Notes under the pieces: generated by a model
Seen by the model: only the letters and a program-made list of their open reading frames with translations
Databases searched by the model: none
What the model was told of the DNA's origin: nothing
DNA from: Thermincola carboxydiphila
GTDB lineage: Bacteria; Bacillota; Thermincolia; Thermincolales; UBA2595
DNA length: 39,763 bases
Assembly: GCA_016841725.1 (NCBI GenBank)
Contig: JAENYP010000022.1
Location: 1 to 39,763, forward strand
Direction of reading: 5' to 3'
Made by a program: the position numbers and the translations under genes
Part shown: piece by piece, positions 7,249 to 13,818 of the stretch
How the letters are laid out: each line of letters opens with the position of its first letter
How positions within the stretch are numbered: the first letter of the stretch is position 1

Positions 7249-7854
7249 TTAGTCTTCAGAAACAATTTCCTTTTCCGGGGTTATGGGTTCACCTGTATAG
7301 CCATGACCCCAGATGGCTTCCTCTTTCTGGCCTTCAATCAGAAACTGTACCTTCTCTACCTCCGGCAGCTGTGCCAGAGTATGGGCTACCGACTGTGAAG
7401 TCATCCTCTCACCGGTGCTGCCGCCCCAGTGTTTTGTCTGCATTTCACGGGAAAAGTTTACAAAAGCGACCCCATCCACAACTTCAACTGAAATAAGCTT
7501 TGCCTCTTCAGGGATGGTCCGGTGCAGTCCTTCAGTCCGGGGACCCTCAATCAACTGCTCAATAAGCAGGTCTGCGAGAGGTTTACCGCCCTTTTCCACT
7601 GTGCGCTTTTCCGGTTTCAGGAACATGGCCTGGTCATCACTGAAATACAGGGTTATTTCGACCTGTTCCTCAGTGGGCTGTGGACTTACCGGGGGAGTCT
7701 CAGAGTTTTCCTGTTCCTCAACACGCGGCTCATCCTGTCCCACATCCTTCTTATCCTTGCTCCCTGTCAGGCCGCATCCGATAACAAATACAAGCAGCAC
7801 AGCCAGGGCTGTTAACATAAAATACCTGTTCCCTCTCATCACGTTCCCCCTCAT
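7249..7854 (-). CDS. GerMN-domain lipoprotein (sporulation/germination)
   Basis: The start at 7854 is chosen because GGAGG lies 8 bases upstream; the GTG three codons earlier would overlap that site. The 201-residue protein has an export signal ending in the lipobox VIGC, an acidic Pro/Glu/Gln-rich linker, then one GerMN domain (roughly residues 65-185, ITLYFSDDQAMFLKPEKR through VEKVQFLIEG). B. subtilis GerM carries two such domains and supports the SpoIIIA-SpoIIQ complex during spore formation; many clostridial paralogues have one. It should sit on the outer face of the cytoplasmic membrane. It follows a histidine kinase gene 118 bases upstream and may be part of that operon. Confidence 0.85.
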   Translation of the reverse strand: MRGNVMRGNRYFMLTALAVLLVFVIGCGLTGSKDKKDVGQDEPRVEEQENSETPPVSPQPTEEQVEITLYFSDDQAMFLKPEKRTVEKGGKPLADLLIEQLIEGPRTEGLHRTIPEEAKLISVEVVDGVAFVNFSREMQTKHWGGSTGERMTSQSVAHTLAQLPEVEKVQFLIEGQKEEAIWGHGYTGEPITPEKEIVSED

Positions 7855-7867
7855 CCTGTTCACCTCC

Positions 7868-7900
7868 CTTTATATTTTCTTTATATTTTCTTTATATTTT
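7868..7900. repeat. Tandem repeat of an 11-base unit (CTTTATATTTT x3)
   Basis: Three exact copies of CTTTATATTTT lie immediately upstream of the GerM ribosome binding site. On the coding strand this reads AAAATATAAAG three times, ending in AAAGGGAGG. It is A/T-rich leader DNA that could change copy number and so alter expression. Confidence 0.85.
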
Positions 7901-7972
7901 CTTTGTTTGTTTTCTCACTATAAATATACCCCTTATTAATTACACAGAGATGACGAAATTGTTACAAATGTT

Positions 7973-9373
7973 TTAAGTTAATTTTGGCAATTCTATTGTG
8001 AATATGGTCTCTCCTCCGGGTTCGCTGTCAACCACCACGTCACCGCCATGGAGCTCCACTATTTCCTTAACAATTGCCAACCCCAGGCCCCAGCCGCCGG
8101 TTTCCCGGGACCGGGCTTTGTCCACACGGTAAAACCGCTCAAAAATATTGGAGATTTCCCCCGGTGGGATGCCTGCTCCCCTGTTGGATACATAGAAGTA
8201 AAGCCTCTCATCCTTCACCCTGAATCCAAGGATTACCTTCTCACCTGCCGGGGAATACTTTACCGCATTGTCAACCAGGTTAACCAGGACCCTGAATATC
8301 TTTTCCCCATCCAGGGGCCAGTAAATATCCCCCGAATGAACGGTCCTTATTTCAACACCCTTGGCCCGGGCCATGGGGGCAGTGGCTTTGCGGACCGCTT
8401 CCGTAATTTCCCCCACAGAAGTCTCTTCAATTTTGAGCTGTCCCTGATTCCCTTCTATCCGGCTGAGTACCAGCAAATCCTCAACCAGATTCCTAAGCCT
8501 GTCTGCCTCAAATCGCAGATCCTTCATCTGTTCATGATACTCTTCAGGGGAACATGCCTCCTTTCGGGGACATGAATCCAGAAGTGCTGTTATCGCGGCT
8601 ACCGGACTTTTTAATTCATGGGAGGCATCAGCAACAAAACGTTTACGAATATTATCCTCTGCCTGTATTTTGGTACTCATTTCATTAAATACCCTTGTCA
8701 GTTCCCCGAATTCGTCTTTCCCCGGGGGCGTCTCTATCCGGTATCCGTAATCTCCCGATCCTATCTTCCCGGCAGCAACAATAAGTCTTTTTACCGGCCT
8801 GGTAAGATATGTACCCATAAACAGGCTGATCACAAAAACTACCGCTCCGCTGGCAGCCGAAAACCACAAGAGCCTGGCCCTGATCTCATCAAGGCGGGCC
8901 ACCATTGGGTTAAGGTCGGCAGACACAAAGACAGCGCCGGTTACCTGTTTGCCTGAATATACCGGAACAGCCAGGTACAGGATCCAGCCATAATCTTCTT
9001 CCCGGTATGGCGTGGCAGCATTTTCCCCTTTTAATGCGCTTAGGATCTCCGGGTGACTCAGGACCCTGCCCCGAAAATCACCGGCTGAATCGGCCATAAC
9101 CAGTCCTGTCCGGTCAAGTACCAGAAAACGGCTGCCCACCCGTTCTGCCTGGTTCCTGGCCAGGTAATTCAGGTAGGGCCTCTGCTCCCTGTCCCGAAGA
9201 TATGGCGCCGAACTATTGGCAAGAATATTGGCATGGGTAAAAAGCGCCGCCTTTTTTTCATCAAGAAAACTCTGTTGAAAAAAATCCATGGTGAAATAAC
9301 CAAAAGCAGCAACTGACAGAACTATGAGTACCAGGTAGGTGAACCCCAGTTTCAGTCCCAAACTTAAGCGCAT
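7973..9373 (-). CDS. Membrane sensor histidine kinase (two-component)
   Basis: The start at 9373 is chosen because GGGAG lies 8 bases upstream; in-frame starts at 9388 and 9379 are worse placed. The 466-residue protein has two membrane helices (about 8-30 and 168-192) enclosing a 135-residue extracellular PAS/Cache-like sensor, a HAMP linker, the HisKA box FVADASHELKSPVAA (phosphorylated His near 252), and an ATP-binding domain with N-box NLVDNAVKYS, G1 G-A-G-I-P and G2 GWGLGLAIV. The order resembles PhoR, ResE and WalK. The signal is unknown. The response regulator gene ends just upstream, and the pair is certainly co-transcribed. Confidence 0.93.
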   Translation of the reverse strand: MRLSLGLKLGFTYLVLIVLSVAAFGYFTMDFFQQSFLDEKKAALFTHANILANSSAPYLRDREQRPYLNYLARNQAERVGSRFLVLDRTGLVMADSAGDFRGRVLSHPEILSALKGENAATPYREEDYGWILYLAVPVYSGKQVTGAVFVSADLNPMVARLDEIRARLLWFSAASGAVVFVISLFMGTYLTRPVKRLIVAAGKIGSGDYGYRIETPPGKDEFGELTRVFNEMSTKIQAEDNIRKRFVADASHELKSPVAAITALLDSCPRKEACSPEEYHEQMKDLRFEADRLRNLVEDLLVLSRIEGNQGQLKIEETSVGEITEAVRKATAPMARAKGVEIRTVHSGDIYWPLDGEKIFRVLVNLVDNAVKYSPAGEKVILGFRVKDERLYFYVSNRGAGIPPGEISNIFERFYRVDKARSRETGGWGLGLAIVKEIVELHGGDVVVDSEPGGETIFTIELPKLT

Positions 9374-9388
9374 CCGCATATCTCCCAA

Positions 9389-10078
9389 TCAATCTTCCTC
9401 ACTGAAATAATAACCCACACCCCATTTTGTCTGAATATACTGCGGCTTTCCAGGCTCAGGTTCAATTTTCTCCCTAAGTCTCCTGATATGGACATCAACG
9501 GTACGGTCTTCCCCGATATAATCATAACCCCATATATCCTCCAGAAGCTTTGCCCTGGTAAAGACCCTGCCCGGCGCGCCTGCCAGGTGCAGCAGCAGCT
9601 CAAACTCCTTGCCGGTAAGGTCAACTTCCCTCCCGCCGGCTGAGACCTTCCTTCTGGATGTATCGATGACTATTTCTCCGCGCACTAACTGCCCGGTCTC
9701 TTTTCCCGGCTCATGGCTGGAACGCCTGAGAACTGCTTTGATACGCGCCAGAAGTTCCCTGAAGTTAAACGGTTTGGCCAGGTAATCATCTGCCCCCATT
9801 TCCAGGCCAATGATTTTGTCAATATCATCACCCCTGGCAGTCAGCATAATAATAGGAACCCCGGACATTGACCGGACCTCCCGGCACAGGGTCAGGCCAT
9901 CTACCCCGGGGAGCATGATATCAAGAATTATCAGATCAAATTGATTTTTCCTGACCTTCTCCCTGGCAGACTCACCGTCAAATGCCGCCTCAGTCTGGTA
10001 ACCTTCATTATTCAGGCTCTTGGCCAGACCTTTCACCAAGAGCTTTTCATCATCAACAATCAGGATTTTTGCAGCCAT
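9389..10078 (-). CDS. OmpR/PhoB-family response regulator
   Basis: The 229-residue protein has an N-terminal receiver domain with the acidic pair DDE at 9-11, the phospho-acceptor Asp in LIILDIMLPGVDG (near 52), Thr in MLTARGD and Lys in DYLAKPF. The C-terminal winged helix (about 130-226) has EFELLLHLAGAPGRVFTRAKLLE and the recognition helix DRTVDVHIRRLREKIE. It is a DNA-binding transcription factor phosphorylated by the adjacent kinase. An extended -10 promoter lies at 10111-10119. Targets are unknown, but the trailing GerM lipoprotein hints at an envelope or sporulation role. Confidence 0.95.
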   Translation of the reverse strand: MAAKILIVDDEKLLVKGLAKSLNNEGYQTEAAFDGESAREKVRKNQFDLIILDIMLPGVDGLTLCREVRSMSGVPIIMLTARGDDIDKIIGLEMGADDYLAKPFNFRELLARIKAVLRRSSHEPGKETGQLVRGEIVIDTSRRKVSAGGREVDLTGKEFELLLHLAGAPGRVFTRAKLLEDIWGYDYIGEDRTVDVHIRRLREKIEPEPGKPQYIQTKWGVGYYFSEED

Positions 10079-10110
10079 GATATCCCCCCGTCCTTACGGT
10101 AGTTATTCGT

Positions 10111-10119
10111 ATTATACCA
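10111..10119 (-). promoter_or_regulatory. Extended -10 promoter of the two-component operon
   Basis: On the minus strand TGGTATAAT is a perfect -10 box with the TGN extension, about 33 bases upstream of the response regulator start. The -35 region is poor, as extended -10 promoters allow. Confidence 0.6.
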
Positions 10120-10329
10120 CAGTATTTGGACGGCAAGCCATAAACCCAGTTGAGACTGATTAGACGCATCACAATTTTCAGGTAGTTCTATTAAGAAGTT
10201 GAACGCTATCAATTATGCCAGACACTTATATGTTCATACAAATTAACACTGCCCCGGTTAAACTCAGAAACATCCTTCAGGAAATAGGGTAAAAGGTTAT
10301 ATCAAGTTAGGCTTTTAGATTGTTAATAA

Positions 10330-10501
10330 GACAGGGGTGGATGTGTTCCGGAAGGCGGAGTCTGTCGTCCGTCCGGCCACGTCGAACGGGCTCTTTGCGT
10401 TTTAGCGCTTAGAGCCCGTTGTACCCTTTGGGTAGACCCGCAAAGCGGGAGCGGATGCCGGCGGAGACGTAGCCCGCCGGAGGAATACATCTACCCCTGT
10501 C
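10330..10501 (+). other. Structured element with 20-bp terminal inverted repeats: candidate noncoding RNA or MITE
   Basis: This 172-bp stretch has no gene on either strand. Its ends pair: GACAGGGGTGGATGTGTTCC at 10330-10349 matches the complement of 10482-10501 at 18 of 20 positions. Inside are stacked hairpins at 10387-10418 (CGGGCTCT/AGAGCCCG), 10421-10434 (TACCC/GGGTA), 10437-10449 (CCCGC/GCGGG) and 10458-10480 (CCGGCGG/CCGCCGG). The result is a multi-branched fold closed by a long stem. A strong terminator with a plus-strand T-run follows at 10546-10598. I do not recognise the family. It may be a structured RNA, perhaps mobile-element associated, or a miniature transposon. I see no clear target-site duplication and no clear promoter. 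Confidence 0.6.
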
Positions 10502-10541
10502 CATGTTACATTTTAAAAACCTAATAAATATAGGATTTGTC

Positions 10542-10598
10542 AAAAGCTAAGCTAGGCTCGTCCAAATTCGCATTTGGCATAGCTTAGCCTTTTTATTT
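10542..10598. terminator. Strong, possibly bidirectional terminator
   Basis: GCTAAGCTAGGC pairs with GCATAGCTTAGC and encloses a second perfect stem CCAAAT/ATTTGG. On the plus strand CTTTTTATTT follows, and on the minus strand GCTTTTG. It ends thrC on the minus strand and could end a plus-strand RNA coming from 10330-10501. The better T-run is on the plus strand. Confidence 0.8.
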
Positions 10599-10619
10599 AT
10601 GGATTCCACACCATTTTAA

Positions 10620-12119
10620 TTACAGTCCCAATATTTCTTCGATGTCTCTTTTGATTTCACCTTTATCGGAAACCCGGTGATGCCTCACGGGCTTGGCATC
10701 AAGATTCTGCAGTCCCCGGTGGATTTCCATTCCTGAAATATCTGCCAACTCCCGGAGAATTTCAAATTCATCTTTGCCGGTATCGGCCTCCTGCCCTTTT
10801 AAAGCCTTCAATACAGCACGGTTAAACTTAAAGGGACTTGCCGTCGCATCCAGAACGGTTACAGTCCTGTCCCCCGTCCGCCGGACATAGTCGTCATAGA
10901 CCTTAACCCCCACAGCAGTATGGGTATCAACTGTATAACCATAATTTTCAGATACCGTTTTTATGGTTTCCAGGGTTTCCACCTCACCCGCATAGCCGGC
11001 GCTCAGGATATGCTCTGTTTCTCTAAGGGTATTTTCATCTACCTGAAACTGGCCCTCTGTGTTCAACTGCCCCAGCCATTCACTGATTTCCCCCCCGTCG
11101 TGGCGGGTCACTTCAAATAAAAAGCGTTCCAGGTTGCTTGAAATCAGGATATCCATGGAAGGGCTGACTGTTTTGATAAATTCCCGGTTACGGTCATACT
11201 TCCCTGTGGCAAAGAAATCGGTCAGCACCCTGTTTTCATTGGAGGCACAAATCAGTTTATTAACCGGGAGCCCCATTCTGAAGGCATAATAACCGGCCAG
11301 GATGTTGCCGAAGTTTCCGGTGGGAACCACAAAATTGACTTTATCCCCCTGTGAAATGGCCTTTTTACCAACCAGGTCAAGGTAGGCCCAGAAGTAATAC
11401 ACAATCTGGGGAAGCAGCCGCCCCCAGTTAATTGAATTGGCAGAAGACAATTCATATCCCTTGTCTGCCAGATACCTGTTGTAAGCCTCATCCCCGAAAA
11501 CCTGTTTCACGGCATTCTGACAGTCGTCGAAATTACCCCTGACTGCCACCACATATGTATTGTCACCATCAGTGGTGGTCATCTGGAGTTCCTGGACCTT
11601 GCTGACACCGCCATGTGGATAGAATACTATAATCTTTATCCCCGGAACATTTTTAAATCCTTCCAGGGCGGCTTTGCCGGTATCCCCTGATGTTGCCACC
11701 AGGATAACCGTCTCCCTCTCTGCCCCCAGTTTCTCAATAGCTTTTGACAGGAAATGGGGCATTATCTGCAGGGCCATATCCTTAAAAGCTGCCGTAGGGC
11801 CGTGCCAAAGCTCCAGGATATAGGAACCGGCATCAAGTTTACTTAGCGGAGCCATATCCGGATGGTCAAAATTGCTGTCATTATAGGCTCTTTGGATACA
11901 ATCATCAATCTCTTCCGGAAGATAGTCTGTGAGGAACATCCCCAGTATCTCCCGGGCAACTTCCCGGTAACCCTTCCCCACAAGCCCAACGAGTTTTTCG
12001 GCATCGATAGGCGGGATTTCTTCAGGTACAAACAAGCCTCCCGGAGGCACCATTCCAAGTTTAATGGCTTCTGCAGAATTAACGCTGTTGAAATTACCTC
12101 TTGTACTAACGTACTTCAT
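10620..12119 (-). CDS. thrC: Threonine synthase
   Basis: The 499-residue PLP enzyme converts O-phosphohomoserine to threonine, the last step of threonine synthesis. The N-terminal domain MKYVSTRGN..GLFVPE is typical of the long (type II-like, about 450-520 residues) form. The PLP-binding lysine is K113 in GPTAAFKDMALQ. The phosphate-binding loop VATSGDTGKAALEGF and the later SSANSINWGRLLPQ and PTGNFGNILAGYYA are all present. The ATG has GGAG upstream, and a near-perfect promoter lies at 12152-12180. The gene stands alone here, with no hom or thrB in the window. The tnpB element begins a few bases beyond its -35 box. Confidence 0.96.
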   Translation of the reverse strand: MKYVSTRGNFNSVNSAEAIKLGMVPPGGLFVPEEIPPIDAEKLVGLVGKGYREVAREILGMFLTDYLPEEIDDCIQRAYNDSNFDHPDMAPLSKLDAGSYILELWHGPTAAFKDMALQIMPHFLSKAIEKLGAERETVILVATSGDTGKAALEGFKNVPGIKIIVFYPHGGVSKVQELQMTTTDGDNTYVVAVRGNFDDCQNAVKQVFGDEAYNRYLADKGYELSSANSINWGRLLPQIVYYFWAYLDLVGKKAISQGDKVNFVVPTGNFGNILAGYYAFRMGLPVNKLICASNENRVLTDFFATGKYDRNREFIKTVSPSMDILISSNLERFLFEVTRHDGGEISEWLGQLNTEGQFQVDENTLRETEHILSAGYAGEVETLETIKTVSENYGYTVDTHTAVGVKVYDDYVRRTGDRTVTVLDATASPFKFNRAVLKALKGQEADTGKDEFEILRELADISGMEIHRGLQNLDAKPVRHHRVSDKGEIKRDIEEILGL

Positions 12120-12151
12120 AGAAAATTCTCCTTCATTTATTGTATCTCCTA

Positions 12152-12180
12152 ATTATAAATCATCCCGGACAAGTGTTCAA
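12152..12180 (-). promoter_or_regulatory. thrC promoter
   Basis: On the minus strand TTGAAC (12175-12180) and a perfect TATAAT (12152-12157) are separated by 17 bases, about 33 bases upstream of the thrC start. The leader is short and holds no T-box or riboswitch-like structure. Confidence 0.75.
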
Positions 12181-12290
12181 CATTTATCTCTCCTCCGGCA
12201 AAAGACTCCCATCCTCTATAGGTGGGAGATGAATGCCGAAAAAAATTCAATCATTCCCGAACATTTGTTCCCAAGCCTCCTTAAATGTGA

Positions 12291-12296
12291 TATAAT
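12291..12296 (+). promoter_or_regulatory. Extended -10 promoter of tnpB
   Basis: TGATATAAT contains a perfect TATAAT at 12291-12296 with a TGN extension, 39 bases upstream of the tnpB start. AAGGAGGTG follows as ribosome binding site. Confidence 0.55.
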
Positions 12297-12334
12297 GGAA
12301 ATATCAAGAAATTAGCTTAAGGAGGTGTAAACTA

Positions 12335-13537
12335 GTGATTCGTACCCATAAAACAACTTTTCGCACTAATAAAAAAGACCTGGAACGGCTTTTTGCCTGT
12401 AACCGCATTTCAGCCCAAGTTTGGAATGATTGCCGTGAACACGCTAAAAACCATCACCAGCAAACAGGCCGTTGGATCAACCTAAGTAAACTGCAACAGC
12501 TTACTCGTAAAACATATCACCTCCATAGCCAAAGCGTCCAGTCAGTCCAGGAAAGATATTTAAAAGCAAGAAGAAACGCCTGGAAGGCCAGACAAAAAGG
12601 CTTTATAGATATTCGCTACCCCTACAAAGAAAAAAAGCACTATCCAACCCGGTGGAAAAAAGACGGCTTTGTCGTCCACCCTGACGGGTTAATTAAATTG
12701 AAAATGTGTCTGAACAATGGTAAACGTCAACCACCAATCCGTGTCAGGGTAGCTGACATACCCAAAGGCCAAATCAAAGAAATTGAACTGGTTTGGGATA
12801 GAAGGCTGATGCTGGCTATTAGTTATGAAGATGGCCGCAAGCCCCAGGAAAATAACAATCAATGTGTTGCCGCAATTGATATGGGAGAAATACATGGTAT
12901 TGCCTGCCTTGCCGACAATGGCCGGGTACTGGTCATCACTTCCAGGAAGCTTCGCTCCCAGAAGCGCCTGCGGAACAAAAAATACGCTGAACTTCAGAAA
13001 AAGCTAAGCAGGTGTCAAAAAGGCTCAAGGCGCTGGAAGAAGCTCCGCCGGGCATTGGCTAAAACATTGCAAAAAACAGAAGGACAACAACGGGATATTC
13101 TTCATAAATCCAGCTACCGGTTTGTCAAGTGGGCGAAAACTAACCAAATAGGTCAGGTAGTAGTTGGTGATGTAGATGGTGTCCAGCGAAACACTAAAGC
13201 CCACAAGAAAAATCCGAAAAAGAAACACAGGAGTCGCAAAGTAAACCAAAAGCTGAGTCAATGGCCATTTGGTATTCTGCTTCGGTATCTAACCTACAAG
13301 CTTGCTGCGGCAGGTATTGACTTAACAGAAATAGATGAATCATATACAACACAGACATGCCCTGTCTGTAACCGGAAGAAAAAAGTTTCCGGCAGAACTT
13401 ACCGGTGCTATTGTGGGTATGTAGAACACCGGGATATCCATGGCGCTAAAAACATCTTAGCAAAACACAAATATGGAGCAATTAAAGACCTGGGAATAAA
13501 AATAACCAAGGTCACGTATCTACGGCCCACCGGTTAG
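12335..13537 (+). CDS. tnpB: TnpB-family RNA-guided nuclease with altered RuvC-II
   Basis: The 400-residue protein starts at a GTG after AAGGAGGTG. It has the N-terminal helix-turn-helix and wedge region, a Lys/Arg-rich middle, and a RuvC nuclease split by a C4 zinc finger (C342, C345, C358, C360). RuvC-I has D182 in AAIDMGEIHG and RuvC-III has D367 in EHRDIHGAKNI. At RuvC-II, where the family has a catalytic Glu (VVxEDL), this protein has Gly: QVVVGDVDGVQ (G278, D279). E335 in TEIDESYTTQTC might take over as an alternative acidic residue. TnpB uses an RNA from the element's right end to cut DNA next to a TAM. Whether this one cuts cannot be told from sequence. Confidence 0.92.
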   Translation: MIRTHKTTFRTNKKDLERLFACNRISAQVWNDCREHAKNHHQQTGRWINLSKLQQLTRKTYHLHSQSVQSVQERYLKARRNAWKARQKGFIDIRYPYKEKKHYPTRWKKDGFVVHPDGLIKLKMCLNNGKRQPPIRVRVADIPKGQIKEIELVWDRRLMLAISYEDGRKPQENNNQCVAAIDMGEIHGIACLADNGRVLVITSRKLRSQKRLRNKKYAELQKKLSRCQKGSRRWKKLRRALAKTLQKTEGQQRDILHKSSYRFVKWAKTNQIGQVVVGDVDGVQRNTKAHKKNPKKKHRSRKVNQKLSQWPFGILLRYLTYKLAAAGIDLTEIDESYTTQTCPVCNRKKKVSGRTYRCYCGYVEHRDIHGAKNILAKHKYGAIKDLGIKITKVTYLRPTG

Positions 13538-13729
13538 GTGAAAAGTAGTAGAAGCCCTGTTCCGGGCCAGGAAGGGTGCAGAACCCTCTGTTGTCGGGAG
13601 AGTCAATGAATATCCGGGCATTCTTCGTGAATGAGGTTCCTCTAATGAGTAACCGTCTCGGGCATATCATTAGTCATTCTCCTTGAAGCCCCCGCCTCTA
13701 AACTGAAAGTGTAGGTGGGGGAGGTTCAC
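13538..13729 (+). ncRNA. Probable omega-RNA (reRNA) scaffold of tnpB
   Basis: The 190 bases between the tnpB stop and the element's right end contain no gene but are rich in pairing: AGGGTGCAGAACCCT (13574-13588), an imperfect long stem between about 13600 and 13675, and the terminal hairpin 13689-13721. TnpB guide RNAs are made from this position: the scaffold overlaps the 3' end of tnpB and the guide is read from the flanking host DNA. The 5' boundary is not visible and probably lies inside tnpB. The guide would start near 13730 with AAGTAAACTTGACAAAGG, the promoter region of the HD-GYP gene. Confidence 0.65.
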
Positions 13730-13737
13730 AAGTAAAC

Positions 13738-13766
13738 TTGACAAAGGCGCTGTATAAAGGTAAAAT
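13738..13766 (+). promoter_or_regulatory. Promoter of the HD-GYP gene
   Basis: A perfect TTGACA (13738-13743) and TAAAAT (13761-13766) are separated by 17 bases. The -35 lies only about 8 bases beyond the right end of the tnpB element. The -10 overlaps the dyad at 13764-13800. Confidence 0.8.
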
Positions 13767-13800
13767 TTACTATATACCCTATGGGGGTATATAGTAAATT
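13764..13800 (+). promoter_or_regulatory. Perfect 16-bp dyad overlapping the -10: CsoR-like operator
   Basis: AATTTACTATATACCC (13764-13779) is repeated exactly in inverted form at 13785-13800, with spacer TATGG. The core TACCCTATGGGGGTA closely resembles the copper-sensing CsoR operator of B. subtilis (TACCC..GGGGGTA type). Its position over the -10 and transcription start fits repression that is relieved by metal. No CsoR gene is in the window. A different CsoR/RcnR/FrmR-family repressor, or an unrelated one, could also bind. The hairpin is not followed by a T-run, so it is not a terminator. Confidence 0.7.
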
Positions 13801-13818
13801 TGTACAGGGAGGTATCTT

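Larger units (their letters stand above)
12188..13729 (+). mobile_element. Solo-tnpB IS200/IS605-type element (IS1341-like)
   Basis: The element has a subterminal left-end hairpin at 12206-12228 (CTCCCATCC..GGTGGGAG), the tnpB gene, a noncoding tail, and a right-end hairpin at 13689-13721 (CCCCCGCCT..AGGTGGGGG) followed by AGGTTCAC. These ends are typical of IS200/IS605-family elements. No tnpA (HUH Y1 transposase) gene is present, so it would need transposase in trans. The exact termini are inferred. TTTAT at 12183-12187 is a candidate target/TAM sequence flanking the left end. It lies exactly between the promoters of thrC and the HD-GYP gene. Confidence 0.8.

Noticed and set aside
7035-7265. 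76-residue minus-strand frame between uvsE and the GerM gene
   Set aside because: It is Arg/Asn-rich, overlaps short tandem repeats and has no ribosome binding site.
7868-7900. The AT-rich triplicate as a CRISPR-like array
   Set aside because: The units are contiguous 11-mers with no spacers.
10079-10619. A possible T-box or riboswitch controlling thrC
   Set aside because: The structured block is downstream, not upstream, of thrC (which reads on the minus strand), and thrC's own leader is short.
12188-13729. A complete IS605 with tnpA
   Set aside because: No HUH/Y1 transposase frame exists between the two end hairpins or next to them.
13764-13800. The dyad as a transcription terminator of the tnpB element
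   Set aside because: No T-run follows on either strand, and it sits over a consensus promoter.
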